Positions 46,922 to 56,109 of a stretch of 64,000 bases of DNA are shown piece by piece. Origin of the DNA: CBDCFL01 sp965216135 (GTDB lineage: Bacteria; Pseudomonadota; Alphaproteobacteria; Rhodobacterales; Rhodobacteraceae); assembly GCA_965216135.1 (NCBI GenBank), contig CBDCFL010000023.1:186001-250000 (forward strand), written 5' to 3'. Position 1 is the first letter of the stretch. Each line of letters begins with the position of its first letter. Below the pieces are notes generated by a model, which saw nothing but the letters and a program-made list of their open reading frames with translations, ran no database searches and was not told the origin of the DNA. Both the position numbers and the translations under genes were made by a program.

Positions 46922-48189
46922 TAAGACGTCAAGTTTGTTGTGAGCATGAACGCAGCCAACCCCGCGGCCGCCAGCAGCGCTGCGATGCGGTATCTGGTCA
47001 AAGAAGCGCAGGCCGCCAGCAGCACCATGCAGGGAACGAAATTCAGCGAATACAGGAAAGTCTCGTCGCCGTAGATCAGGTGCAACAGAAACTCAAAACA
47101 AAGGTAGAGGATCAGCACCGCCGCAAGATGCCTGGCCAGTTCATGGCGCAGAGCTGCAAGCGAACCCGTCACGAGCAGTGCAAACCAGACGCCGAATGCC
47201 GCAAGCGCAGGCAATGAGAACGCAGAAACCGGTTGAAACTGGACCGACATCCGAAACCACTGTGGGTACACCGGGTTATCAAAAATGGCGACCGGCGGCA
47301 AAATTACCGAGTGCCACCAAAATGCAACCGCGCGATTGGCAAAACCGCCGGAATTTTCGTGCAGAAAATAGGTGGTTTCGTGCAGGTTGGGCACGAAAAA
47401 CCGCGCGTTTCCGTCCATCGCCTTCTGGACGGCAAACAGAAGCGTCACGACAATCAGCGCGTCGAAGGTGATCCTGATCGCGCGGCGATAGCCATATCTT
47501 TGCACAGCAATCAGAATTCCGGCCATCCAATTCGTCGAAGTGATCGCAAATGTCGAGGCGCTGGCCAGAACCGCGAGGAACTGCGGCGTCGCATAGCGAA
47601 ATATTGCGGTCGCCAAAGCGAAGGCCAGCATCAGGCTTGCTGCGCCCGCTCCGTGGACCTCGGGCGTGGGAAACCAGAATACAGCCGATGACGTGCTGGC
47701 GCCCAAAACGGTGAATATGACCGCGTCGAGCCGCAACAGCCCCAGACCGCGCATCGCCGCAAACAACAGCGCCGCCCAGATGGCCGCAAAACCGGACAAT
47801 ATGACGATCGCCGCCGCCCGTTCGGGCAAGCCTGCGATGACTAATATTTTGGTGGGAACAAACAGGGCCAGTGCCTGCAGCGGGTGCACTGCCGTGCGCA
47901 CATTGTGAGGACCGTGCTCGGTCATGGTTTTGAAAACACGTATTGGATCGGCCTCAAACCACACCCAGGCGTTCAATTCGGGATCCAGATATTCCGCCGG
48001 AAATCTCTGCGCGAGAACAAAACAACCTGCCGCCATCGCAATCGTCAGGGCCAGGGCTATCGCGATGTCGGTGCGGACATGTCCCAGCCAGGCCGCCAAC
48101 CGGCGCATGCCTGTTTTCGTTGCGGTCGATAAATTCGGCAAATCGCGGCGCAAGTCATTGAAAAGGCGAACAAGCAAACTCTGATCCTC

Positions 48190-49110
48190 TTACGCGGGTT
48201 GCGATTTTATTTCGGCCACTGGAAAGACGAATATCCCAATCAGGATCGCAAACCAAAGGGTGGTTAGTCGAATGACCGCGGTTGCAATGACCGAGGTTTC
48301 AACGGAAACGCCCTGCAACAGCAAAAGCGCGATGATCGAGGCTTCGGTACTGCCAAGCCCGCCCGGCAGGCCGGACAGCGCACCTGACAGAACCGAGATC
48401 AGAAAGATCGCAGCAGCGGCCCACAGCCCGACCGGGGCGTCGAGCCAGTTTAGCAGCAGCGCAAATGCGATGCCCTCAAACGCCCAGCCAATGACGCTGA
48501 TTGCAGTGATCGGTACCAATATTGACACGCGCAGAAATGGTTCCAGCCCGTGGATCATCCGTCTGAGACGAACAAACAGCCTGCCACCGCGCCCGATCAT
48601 GCGGTAAATTCGGGTGATAATTCTGACCAGAAGGGTCGGGGTGGCGGCGATCCAGATCAGGATCGCGGTGAAGGCCAGCAATTGCCAGACCGCACCGGTG
48701 CCGATGCTGGACAAACCGAGGCACAATACGATCAGCGTAATCATGCCCGCCAGCTCAATCGCGCGGTCAGCAAAAGCGATTGGGGCGGACTGGTCAAAGC
48801 GCCAGCCGGTGGCGCGGCCGATCCACCTGAGCCTGACCAGCTCTCCCAGACGTCCCGGTGTTGCGGTCATCGCGAAGCCGCCAAAAAAGTGCAATGCGTT
48901 TTGGGCAAGGCTGGTTGGAAGACCCGCCGATCGGGCCAACAGGTGCCATCTGAGCGCGCGGATGACGTAATGTGCCCCTGCCAGCGCCAGCAGGATCAGC
49001 GGGTTGAGCCACCCAAGCTCTTTGAGTGCAGCGACAGAATCGCGCCAGCCCGTTGTCGCAATCGCGCCGAATATTCCGACGCAGAACAAAGCAGCAAAAC
49101 GCCGGTCCAT
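48190..49110 (-). CDS. Flippase-like membrane protein (LPG_synthase_TM / UPF0104 family)
   Basis: A 306-residue integral membrane protein with about eight helices. It shows HYVIRALRWHLLARSAG, FFGGFAMTATPGRLGELVRL and SGLPGGLGSTEASIIALLLL, the characteristic glycine/proline motifs of the family. Relatives include the membrane domain of lysylphosphatidylglycerol synthase and dolichol/isoprenoid-linked sugar pathway proteins. Next to a GT-C-like membrane protein, transfer or flipping of a lipid-linked sugar is a reasonable guess. The ~300-base stretch 49111-49410 after it shows no gene; TTGACT near 49353 could belong to a promoter of the next gene. Confidence 0.75.
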   Translation of the reverse strand: MDRRFAALFCVGIFGAIATTGWRDSVAALKELGWLNPLILLALAGAHYVIRALRWHLLARSAGLPTSLAQNALHFFGGFAMTATPGRLGELVRLRWIGRATGWRFDQSAPIAFADRAIELAGMITLIVLCLGLSSIGTGAVWQLLAFTAILIWIAATPTLLVRIITRIYRMIGRGGRLFVRLRRMIHGLEPFLRVSILVPITAISVIGWAFEGIAFALLLNWLDAPVGLWAAAAIFLISVLSGALSGLPGGLGSTEASIIALLLLQGVSVETSVIATAVIRLTTLWFAILIGIFVFPVAEIKSQPA

Positions 49111-49410
49111 ATCAAGCTGCCGCGGCGCGAGAGAGCTTTGGATATATCGCGGTCTTTGGGCAATGTGCCGCCGGCAAATGGTTAATCGGTTCAGGCCGCG
49201 ACTATACGCATTGCGGATAGCAGATCAATTCCGGTGGGCCGGTTGCGGTGAGATTAGAGCCAACGGTCCGATTTGAGCCGCAAGGCCGCATAAACAGAAT
49301 GCCGGGCGGCGATTGTTTCGGGATTATGGGTGCCCGCGGGGCCAATTACAGCCGTTGACTTATCGCAGCGGGCCTGCTGGTTCTTGAGCTGCATCGATAC
49401 GGAGGGCGCA

Positions 49411-50130
49411 ATGAAGATCCTGGTTCTGCAACACGTGGCGGTCGAGCACCCCGGCATTTTCAGGGAGTTTCTGGCCGAAGACGGGCACGAATATGTGCCG
49501 GTGGAGCTTGATCAGGGCGAAAAATTGCCGCCGCTGGACGGATTCGAAGCGCTGTGGGTCATGGGCGGTCCGATGGATGTCTGGCAGGAAGATCAATATC
49601 CTTGGCTGGCCGATGAAAAAGCATTCATCCGCGAGGCGGTAGAGGATAAGGGGTTGCCGTTTTTGGGCCTGTGTCTGGGTCATCAATTGCTGGCAGAGGC
49701 ATTGGGCGGAGCGGTCGGGCCCTCCGATCAGCCAGAGATTGGCATCATGGATGTGCAGTTGACTGAAGAGGGTGCCAGCGGCGTGCTGTTTGATGGTCTG
49801 CCCGAAATTTTTGCGTGCCTCCAGTGGCACTCAGCGGAAGTCACCAAATTGCCCGCCGGTGCGCAGGTTCTGGCCACCTCACCGGCCTGTGCCGTGCAAG
49901 CGATGAAATGGGGCACGCGCGCCTATTCGGCGCAGTTTCATGTCGAGGTGGAAGCAGACACAGTGCGCAACTGGGCTGGTTTACCGGCTTATGCCGCAGC
50001 GCTTGAGAGCGCGCTGGGCTCCGATGGAGCCAATTTGCTGGAACTTGACGCAAGCGCGGCCATGGCCGATTTCAACACCTGCGCGGAACGGATTTACATC
50101 AATTGGCTGCAGACGGCGGCGCAGGCCTAG
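49411..50130 (+). CDS. Class I glutamine amidotransferase
   Basis: A 239-residue GATase1 protein of the GMP-synthase-like stand-alone group. The nucleophile Cys is in FLGLCLGHQLLAEALGG, and the His/Glu pair in YSAQFHVEVEAD. WHSAEVTKLP is the usual preceding segment. It hydrolyses glutamine or a gamma-glutamyl amide, releasing ammonia or amine. GGAGGGCG precedes the ATG at 49411. It converges on the GntR regulator gene with a four-base overlap and lies at the edge of the methylated-amine island, so a role on gamma-glutamyl-methylamide-like compounds is conceivable. Nothing in the sequence proves it. Confidence 0.8.
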   Translation: MKILVLQHVAVEHPGIFREFLAEDGHEYVPVELDQGEKLPPLDGFEALWVMGGPMDVWQEDQYPWLADEKAFIREAVEDKGLPFLGLCLGHQLLAEALGGAVGPSDQPEIGIMDVQLTEEGASGVLFDGLPEIFACLQWHSAEVTKLPAGAQVLATSPACAVQAMKWGTRAYSAQFHVEVEADTVRNWAGLPAYAAALESALGSDGANLLELDASAAMADFNTCAERIYINWLQTAAQA

Positions 50131-50801
50131 GCGTCGGCGGAACGCATCAAAGACAAGCGCGCTGTTTCCAAATGTGACTTCATCAGATTGGCGGCGCGCT
50201 CGGGCTCACGCGAGCGGATCGCGTTCAGAATCTGGCGATGTTGGGCGTTATATTGCTTGATGATGTGTTCATTCAGCGTCAGATGCCGCATCCGGGTCCA
50301 TTCGTCCTGGTTGCGGACCGAGTTGATCTGTTCGATGACCCAGATCAGCAGCCCGTTGCCGGTTGCCACGGCCAGGGCGCGATGAAACTCTGTGTCCGCC
50401 TCGCCAAACGCCACGGGATCGCCGTTTGCCGATTCCATCTGCTCGCACAGGGTATCCAGCAGATCGAAATGCTCTCGCCGCGCGTGCAGGACGCACAGAC
50501 GGCATATGTGCGGTTCAAGCGCAAAGCGTGTGTCGATCAGCTCTAGCGGATTAGCGCTTTCGACCGCTTCCGCCGAGACCTGTTTGGGCTCGTAGGTTAT
50601 GTAAGTGCCGCTGCCGGGGCGGGTTGCAACGAACTTCTCAGCCTCCAGCTGCGACAACGCCTGGCGAAGCGTATTTCTTGCCACGCCATAGGTGTCCGCA
50701 AGGCTGCGCGACGCAGGCAAACGGTCGTTCAGTTTGTAGACCCCTTTGGTAATTTCGCGGCGCATGATCGCCGCAATATCCGCCGAGCCAATTTTGCCCA
50801 T
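50127..50801 (-). CDS. GntR-family regulator (FadR/FCD subfamily)
   Basis: A 224-residue regulator. The N-terminal winged helix reads GVYKLNDRLPASRSLADTYG and RNTLRQALSQLEAEKFVATR. The C-terminal FCD effector domain has helices with the metal/acid-ligand pattern (TEFHRALAVATGNGLL and EHIIKQYNAQHRQILNAI). It is divergent from the FAD oxidoreductase gene across a 182-base region full of CCAAT-type motifs, so it probably controls the methylated-amine operon in response to an organic acid or amine intermediate. Confidence 0.88.
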   Translation of the reverse strand: MGKIGSADIAAIMRREITKGVYKLNDRLPASRSLADTYGVARNTLRQALSQLEAEKFVATRPGSGTYITYEPKQVSAEAVESANPLELIDTRFALEPHICRLCVLHARREHFDLLDTLCEQMESANGDPVAFGEADTEFHRALAVATGNGLLIWVIEQINSVRNQDEWTRMRHLTLNEHIIKQYNAQHRQILNAIRSREPERAANLMKSHLETARLSLMRSADA

Positions 50802-50810
50802 TTAGGCGAC

Positions 50811-50983
50811 TCCAATCTAATTTGAACCAATTCAAGACCAATAGAGCCGGTTTCGCAAAGCAATTCGTTAAATTGGATCAAAAAAGGATTGATTTTTGGC
50901 TTCATGCCGACACAATGGATTGGTGCACGAGAGATTCTCGCGGCCGAAAATACGCTCGCTTGATTGCGCCAATGGGGGAAAGT
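50811..50983. promoter_or_regulatory. Divergent control region with repeated CCAAT/ATTGG motifs
   Basis: CCAAT occurs at about 50812, 50827 and 50838 and again near 50974, and ATTGG at about 50875 and 50923. The palindrome TTGAA-CCAA-TTCAA lies at 50822-50835. These are candidate operators for the GntR protein encoded next door. No clear sigma-70 promoter stands out. Confidence 0.4.
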
Positions 50984-52327
50984 ATGGCATTTCCAACGCA
51001 TGCCAAATATTTGATTATTGGTGCCGGCATTCACGGTCTTAGCACCGCTTATCATTTGGCGATAAGGTTGCGGGATACTGGACGCGGTTCGGGCGCGGAC
51101 ATCGTAATTATTGACAAAGGCGCGGTCGCGTCCGGCGCGTCGGGAATTGCCTGCGGTGTCGTGCGCAACAATTACTTTCAGCCCGCGATGCGCGAGCTGA
51201 TGGCGCACTCGGTTTCTGTGTGGGAAAGCGACCCCGAAGCCTATGCCTATCACGCGGTCGGCTATATGCAGATCAGCCCCGAATCGATGCACGAAGATGT
51301 CGCGTCGATAGCGAAACAACAAAAAGACCTTGGTTACGAGTCGGTGTTCATCGAGGGCGAAGAAGACTGCAACAAATATATGAAGACCTTGTTCAGTGAC
51401 TGGCAGGCCAAGGGTATCACATCGGTTCTGCATGAAATGCCGGGCGGCTACGCCAACAATACCGCAATGGTATACAGCCTGGCCAACAAAGCCGAACTGG
51501 AAGGCGTGCGCATCATCACTGGTGCAACCGTAACCGGGTTCAAAAGCGGAAATGGCAGTGGTGCGATTACCGCGGTGGAAACAGACAAGGGCGCGGTCGA
51601 ATGCGACTACGTCGTTGTTGGTGTCGGTCCCTGGGCCAAGTCGTTGTGGGACATGCTGGAAATGCCCAAAACCGTGGACATAAAGAGTGCCGACGGCGGC
51701 ATCCACAAAGATGTGCCGATGTGGGTCTACTGGTCGCTGCAAGAAGGGACGTTGGGAATTGACCCCTCGCTTCATCGAACCGATAACGGTTTTTTCCCGC
51801 CGGTGATCCACGTTGATTCGGATGCGCCGCTGTATTCAGATGTTGATGGGTCTCTGATCACCGACGAAATGTGGGGCATCTATTATAAGCCGGATTACAA
51901 TTTCGGTGGTATCCAAGGCGGTGCCGCGCCGTTTAGGTTGACGACCGATCCTGACAAGGTTGCTGTCGATCCTTACGGACCGGAATCGCCCGAATTCATC
52001 GTTGGCGATGATTTTGCCCATATGTGGTGTTCAGCGCTAGCCCATTGTCAGGCACGGTTTGAGGGACAAATTCCCAAGTACAAGAACGAGGCGTCCGGCG
52101 GCATCGGAGCTTTCACACCAGACAGTTTTCCGATTTTCGATGTCATTCGCGAGAACTGCTATTTTATTGCCGATTCCAATCACGGATACAAAATGCTCGG
52201 TGTCGGCAAACTGGTTGCGCATGAGATCATCGAGGCCAAAAGCGCGTTGCTCGAACCATTCAGGTTGTCGCGATACGCCGAGGGAAAATTGCATCCTGTT
52301 TCAAACAGCCCGTTTCCGTGGAGTTAG
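50984..52327 (+). CDS. FAD-dependent amine oxidoreductase (DAO/SoxB-like), candidate N-methylglutamate dehydrogenase
   Basis: A 447-residue protein with the FAD-binding GAGIHG at residues 13-18, VIIDKGAVASGASGIACG and the C-terminal DSNHGYKMLGVGKLVAHEI. It belongs to the sarcosine/dimethylglycine oxidase group. The start at 50984 follows GGGGGAAAG; longer upstream starts lack such a site. It opens the operon with a 99-residue protein, a GlnT-type ligase and N-methylglutamate-synthase-like genes. Known N-methylglutamate dehydrogenases have four SoxBDAG-like subunits; only this SoxB-like protein is seen. It may oxidise N-methylglutamate or another N-methylated intermediate by itself. Confidence 0.75.
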   Translation: MAFPTHAKYLIIGAGIHGLSTAYHLAIRLRDTGRGSGADIVIIDKGAVASGASGIACGVVRNNYFQPAMRELMAHSVSVWESDPEAYAYHAVGYMQISPESMHEDVASIAKQQKDLGYESVFIEGEEDCNKYMKTLFSDWQAKGITSVLHEMPGGYANNTAMVYSLANKAELEGVRIITGATVTGFKSGNGSGAITAVETDKGAVECDYVVVGVGPWAKSLWDMLEMPKTVDIKSADGGIHKDVPMWVYWSLQEGTLGIDPSLHRTDNGFFPPVIHVDSDAPLYSDVDGSLITDEMWGIYYKPDYNFGGIQGGAAPFRLTTDPDKVAVDPYGPESPEFIVGDDFAHMWCSALAHCQARFEGQIPKYKNEASGGIGAFTPDSFPIFDVIRENCYFIADSNHGYKMLGVGKLVAHEIIEAKSALLEPFRLSRYAEGKLHPVSNSPFPWS

Positions 52328-52369
52328 ACCCCTAAGCGGTGGCAATGAAAGCAGGAAAAGGAAATCGAG

Positions 52370-52669
52370 ATGAGTAGATACGCCAGAATCACCACGCTGG
52401 AATACATGGATCAAAAATCGACTGAAGCCTTGAGTAAGGAATATGTTGATACCCTGATCCCAAAATACCGCGTGCTTGGCGCGATCGGACTGATGGCAGT
52501 CAGGGTGGGTCCGCGCAGTGTCGCTTACGTTAGTCGTTACGAAAGCAAAGAACAGGCCGACGCTGCATCGGCCTCAATTCGGGCGGAGGTTCTTAAGAAG
52601 TTTACTCAGCATATTGTCGCTCCGCCGATGACAGTTGCAGGCGAGATCATCGGGGAGTCGATCGATTAA
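52370..52669 (+). CDS. Small alpha/beta protein of unknown function (ABM-like)
   Basis: A 99-residue protein with a beta-alpha-beta pattern (VLGAIGLMAVRVGPRSVAYV, then YESKEQADAASASIRAEV) suggesting a ferredoxin-like dimeric barrel, as in antibiotic-biosynthesis-monooxygenase (ABM) proteins. It has no Cys, so despite its length it is not the zinc-binding delta subunit of sarcosine oxidase. It is placed between the FAD oxidoreductase and the GlnT gene, 42 bases after the former, and may assist that enzyme. Confidence 0.6.
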   Translation: MSRYARITTLEYMDQKSTEALSKEYVDTLIPKYRVLGAIGLMAVRVGPRSVAYVSRYESKEQADAASASIRAEVLKKFTQHIVAPPMTVAGEIIGESID

Positions 52670-52748
52670 CTGACGGCAATTTGCGCGGTTAGGCAAGATT
52701 TCGGGGACTGCGGTTCCCGACAATAACAAAACAGGGAGTAAGGCAACA

Positions 52749-54224
52749 ATGGCAACTGATCTTGAACGATTTGTAGACGCGCCGGGGCGCGCCGAGAAAG
52801 TCAAAGCGGTCCGGAATATGATCGACGAACTGGGGATCGAGTATCTCTATCTGCAGTTCGTATCCGTCACCGGCAGGATCATGGGCAAGGGCATTCCCGC
52901 AGACCACTGGGAAAACATCGCCAAGAAGGGCTTTCAGCTGGTCTACGGCTCGACGGTCAACCTGTTTACCGACCGCGCTGGCAACTACATCGGCTACGGC
53001 CCTGAATCCGCCGAGCTGGTGGGCATCCCCGAGACGGAAACTTTCATGCAGCTGCCGTGGGACAAGCGCATCGGCCGATTCTATTGTTCGCTGTTCCGCA
53101 ACCGCGAGGAAAAGGAAAATCCGGGCGGTGCACTGACCTCTGACGGCCGCGGCAACCTGCGCCGAATGCATGGAGAGTTTGAAAAGAAGCACGGCCGCAG
53201 GCTGAGGATCGGCACCGAGCCGGAAATGATGTGGCTGAAGTTCGACGAAAACGGCAAACCGCGCCACGGCTATTCCGAGCCGTTCTGCTATCACATCGAC
53301 CAGTTTGAATCGCTGCGCCCTGTGTACATGAAAGTCATCGAATACAGCCGTCTGATGGGCCTGGACATCATCCAGGGCGACCACGAGGACGCGCCGGGGC
53401 AGCTGGAACTGAACTGGATGTATGACGACGTGCTGCGCAACGCCGACCGTCTGACCACATATCGCCAGATATGTGCCCAGGTGGCGCGCGAATTTGGCAT
53501 TTTCGCATGTTTCATGACCAAGCCGTTCGAAGGCGTTTCGGCCTCGGGCTGCCACCACAACATGAGCCTTTGGCGCGGCGGTGAAGACAAGTTCGTCAAG
53601 TGCGGCAATGATCCGGACAATCTGCCCGGGATGGCCGAAAACTACATGTATGTCGGCGGTGGTGAAAACACTTTCATGCCCGACGACGACGATCCGCAGA
53701 TGCCGGGCAAAGAAGGGCTTGAGGCCATCGGCGGTGTTGTCCATCACCTTCAGGCGCTCACCGCAATCGGGTCATCGACCGTGAACTCGTATCGCCGTCT
53801 GTGGGACACGGGCTTCTGGGCGCCGGTCTTTGCCGACTGGGGCTTCCAGAACCGCACCACCGGCCTGCGTGTTTCGGCCCCGGGCCGGTTCGAATACCGC
53901 TCGGTCGATTCGATGGTGAACCCATATCTGATGGGGACGACCCTGCTGGCAGCCATGGACGACGGTATCGTCAACCAACTTGACCCGGGTGAACCCGAAG
54001 AGCGCAACATCTATGACGCCATCAAGGCCGGCAAGCAGGTCAAGAAACTGCCGATGTCATTGGGCGAAGCATTGGATATTCTAGCTGACAGCGAAGTTGT
54101 CCGGCGTGGTCTGCCTGGTGAAATGTACCGGCTGTTCGATGAATACAAGCGCGACGAATATGCCCGCTTCATGGCGACAGTCACCGAGTGGGACAACGAC
54201 ACGTATATGGAATGCCTGCCGTAG
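52749..54224 (+). CDS. gmaS: GlnT-type glutamine synthetase homologue, probable gamma-glutamylmethylamide synthetase
   Basis: A 491-residue ligase, longer than GlnA-III (about 450). It carries RIGTEPEMMWLKF, GDHEDAPGQLELNW with two metal/substrate Glu, SGCHHNMSLW with the catalytic His, NSYRRLW and NRTTGLRV with the conserved Arg. GmaS makes gamma-glutamylmethylamide from methylamine, glutamate and ATP. The assignment rests on context: three N-methylglutamate-synthase-like genes follow at once and tmm and a TMAO transporter are downstream. A plain type III glutamine synthetase is the alternative. Confidence 0.72.
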   Translation: MATDLERFVDAPGRAEKVKAVRNMIDELGIEYLYLQFVSVTGRIMGKGIPADHWENIAKKGFQLVYGSTVNLFTDRAGNYIGYGPESAELVGIPETETFMQLPWDKRIGRFYCSLFRNREEKENPGGALTSDGRGNLRRMHGEFEKKHGRRLRIGTEPEMMWLKFDENGKPRHGYSEPFCYHIDQFESLRPVYMKVIEYSRLMGLDIIQGDHEDAPGQLELNWMYDDVLRNADRLTTYRQICAQVAREFGIFACFMTKPFEGVSASGCHHNMSLWRGGEDKFVKCGNDPDNLPGMAENYMYVGGGENTFMPDDDDPQMPGKEGLEAIGGVVHHLQALTAIGSSTVNSYRRLWDTGFWAPVFADWGFQNRTTGLRVSAPGRFEYRSVDSMVNPYLMGTTLLAAMDDGIVNQLDPGEPEERNIYDAIKAGKQVKKLPMSLGEALDILADSEVVRRGLPGEMYRLFDEYKRDEYARFMATVTEWDNDTYMECLP

Positions 54225-54293
54225 GCAGATACCTGAGACCCGGTGGCGGGAGCGCCCGCCACCGAAATTTTTGCGAACAAGGAGCGCATCTAA

Positions 54294-55229
54294 ATGTGTG
54301 GAATTGCGGGATTAATATACAAGGGCAAGAGCTCTAACGTTGGCGGTGAGATGACCGCGATGTTGCAGGCCCTGAAACACCGCGGACCGGATTCGACCGG
54401 ATATGCGATCTATGGCAAGGGCAATCCGGGTGAATATGTCATGCGGTTTGTGTTGGCCGAACAAGAGGATATGGAAAAAGGCTTTGGCATGCACCAGGTC
54501 GTGGCCGACCGGCTGGTTAAGGTTGAAGAACGGCTGAAAGAGCACGGCGCAAAGGTGGTTTCGCGCGAGGCGGCGACCGAATATGCGCAACGCTTTGTGA
54601 TCACCCATGACGGCGATACCGAGGAAATGGCGCGCCACATCGAGGATATCGAGGGCGTCGAGATCATGTCGATAGGCAACGGCCTGGAACTGATCAAGGA
54701 CCTCGGCGATGCGGCCGTTGTATCCGAGCAATACGGGTTGAACGATTTCACCGGCTCGCACGGCATCGGTCACACGCGCATGGCGACGGAATCGGACGTG
54801 GATATTCGTTCGGCACACCCCTACTGGGCGTTCCCGTACAATGACGTGGCGGTCGTACATAATGGCCAGATCACCAACTACTGGCTTATGCGCCGCCAGA
54901 TGGAGCGCAAGGGCCACCGGTTCATGTCGAACTGCGACAGCGAGCTGTTGGCGGTCTATACGGCGGACAATCTGGCAAATGGCATTTCGCTGGAGGACAG
55001 CCTGAAAAGCTCGATCGAGGAAATCGACGGCGTGTTCACCTATCTGGTCGCCACCAAGGATCAACTTGGCATGGCTAAAGACTCCATGGCCGCAAAACCG
55101 CTGGTTTTGTACGAAAGCGACGACCTAATTGCTATGGCCAGCGAAGAGGTGGCGATCCGCGCCATCCTGCCCCAGGAAATCGACACGACTGACCCCTATG
55201 ACGAGGAGGTTCGGGTATGGCAAGCGTGA
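54294..55229 (+). CDS. mgsA: N-methylglutamate synthase subunit A (class II amidotransferase)
   Basis: A 311-residue Ntn-type glutaminase domain, related to the GATase domain of glutamate synthase (GlxB-like). The nucleophile Cys2 in MCGIAGLI is exposed after Met removal. LKHRGPDSTGYA, HGIGHTRMATESD and VVHNGQITNYW complete the active site. AAGGAGCGC precedes the ATG. In the N-methylglutamate synthase complex it would receive gamma-glutamylmethylamide or glutamine. It overlaps the next gene by 13 bases, indicating coupling. Confidence 0.8.
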   Translation: MCGIAGLIYKGKSSNVGGEMTAMLQALKHRGPDSTGYAIYGKGNPGEYVMRFVLAEQEDMEKGFGMHQVVADRLVKVEERLKEHGAKVVSREAATEYAQRFVITHDGDTEEMARHIEDIEGVEIMSIGNGLELIKDLGDAAVVSEQYGLNDFTGSHGIGHTRMATESDVDIRSAHPYWAFPYNDVAVVHNGQITNYWLMRRQMERKGHRFMSNCDSELLAVYTADNLANGISLEDSLKSSIEEIDGVFTYLVATKDQLGMAKDSMAAKPLVLYESDDLIAMASEEVAIRAILPQEIDTTDPYDEEVRVWQA

Positions 55230-56086
55230 GTGATGCCGAACTGAAGACGATGAGCCAGGAAGAGCGCGTTACCGCGCTCGGGATGCGCACCGACCAGCTG
55301 ACCGGGCGGGCGATGCGGATCGAATTCAACCCGGACGAAGAAGAACGGTTTGAATATCCCTGGGCACCGGATGTGGATTTCAACAAGCGCACAGAGCTGG
55401 ACGTGGATAATCTTACCACAACCGAGGCCAACGTTCGTATCCGCGAATTGATGGCCGAGGGTTACGGAACGATCGTGATCAAGAATCCGCGCGGTATGCA
55501 TTCGCTTGGCGTCGGTATCCTGACCCGGCTGCGGCTGATTATCGAAGGCTCGCTTGGCTATTTCGGCATCGGTCTGATCGATGGGCCGAATGTCACGATC
55601 AATGGTCGCGTCGGCTGGTCCTGCGGTGAAAACATGCTGGCAGGCACCATCGTAATCGAAAAGAACGCCGGCTCGACTTTTGGCGCGGCGGTCCGCGGCG
55701 GTGATCTGGTCTGTAAGGGCTCGGTTGGTTCGCGCACAGGGATCGACCAAAAGGGGGGCACGATCATCGTCGGCGGCGACACCGGCATGCTGTCGGGCTT
55801 CATGATGCAGCGCGGGCGGATGGTTGTCTGTGGCAATGCGGGCAAGAACCTGGGCGACTCGATGTATGACGGCACCATCTATGTGGGCGGCGAAATAAAG
55901 TCCTATGGCGTCGACGCGGTACCAGGCGAATTGACCGATCTCGACAAAGCCTGGCTGACCCGAAAACTCACCCAATATGGGCTTTTGCCAAAGCAAGGCG
56001 TGGATCATTTCAAAAAGGTCGTCGCAGGCCGGATGCTCTGGAATTACGACAATCTTGAACCAACCGAGAAAAAACTCATTCTCTGA
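55217..56086 (+). CDS. mgsB: N-methylglutamate synthase subunit B (GltB C-terminal GXGXG domain)
   Basis: A 289-residue protein matching the beta-helix GXGXG domain that ends large glutamate synthases (GlxC-like). Repeats such as VTINGRVGWSCGENMLAG, GGDLVCKGSVGSRTGID and GGTIIVGGDTGMLSG are visible. In GltB this domain is structural and positions the ammonia channel. It overlaps mgsA by 13 bases and ends 24 bases before mgsC. Confidence 0.8.
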   Translation: MASVSDAELKTMSQEERVTALGMRTDQLTGRAMRIEFNPDEEERFEYPWAPDVDFNKRTELDVDNLTTTEANVRIRELMAEGYGTIVIKNPRGMHSLGVGILTRLRLIIEGSLGYFGIGLIDGPNVTINGRVGWSCGENMLAGTIVIEKNAGSTFGAAVRGGDLVCKGSVGSRTGIDQKGGTIIVGGDTGMLSGFMMQRGRMVVCGNAGKNLGDSMYDGTIYVGGEIKSYGVDAVPGELTDLDKAWLTRKLTQYGLLPKQGVDHFKKVVAGRMLWNYDNLEPTEKKLIL

Positions 56087-56109
56087 ATTGAGCGGAAAGG
56101 AAGTGCAAA

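Larger units (their letters stand above)
45693..48177 (-). pseudogene. Polytopic membrane protein (GT-C glycosyltransferase-like) cut by an IS630-like element
   Basis: The N-terminal ~418 codons (48177 to 46922) encode about ten membrane helices, e.g. IAIALALTIAMAAGCFVLA and HLAAVLILYLCFEFLLHLIY. A large periplasmic segment between the first two helices is reminiscent of GT-C-fold mannosyl/arabinosyltransferases, but I see no diagnostic motif. The IS at 45757-46921 splits the frame after NLTS. On the far side SYIDATIYLAEQAAI continues in frame to a TAG at 45693. Only the last ~19 residues are displaced, so a nearly full-length protein ending in YTTERNA could still be made. Confidence 0.7.

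Noticed and set aside
52370..52669. Delta subunit of sarcosine oxidase / MgdB, suggested by the length of 99 residues beside a SoxB-like gene
   Set aside because: The protein has no cysteines, whereas SoxD-type subunits bind zinc through Cys residues. The sequence looks like an ABM-type ferredoxin fold instead.
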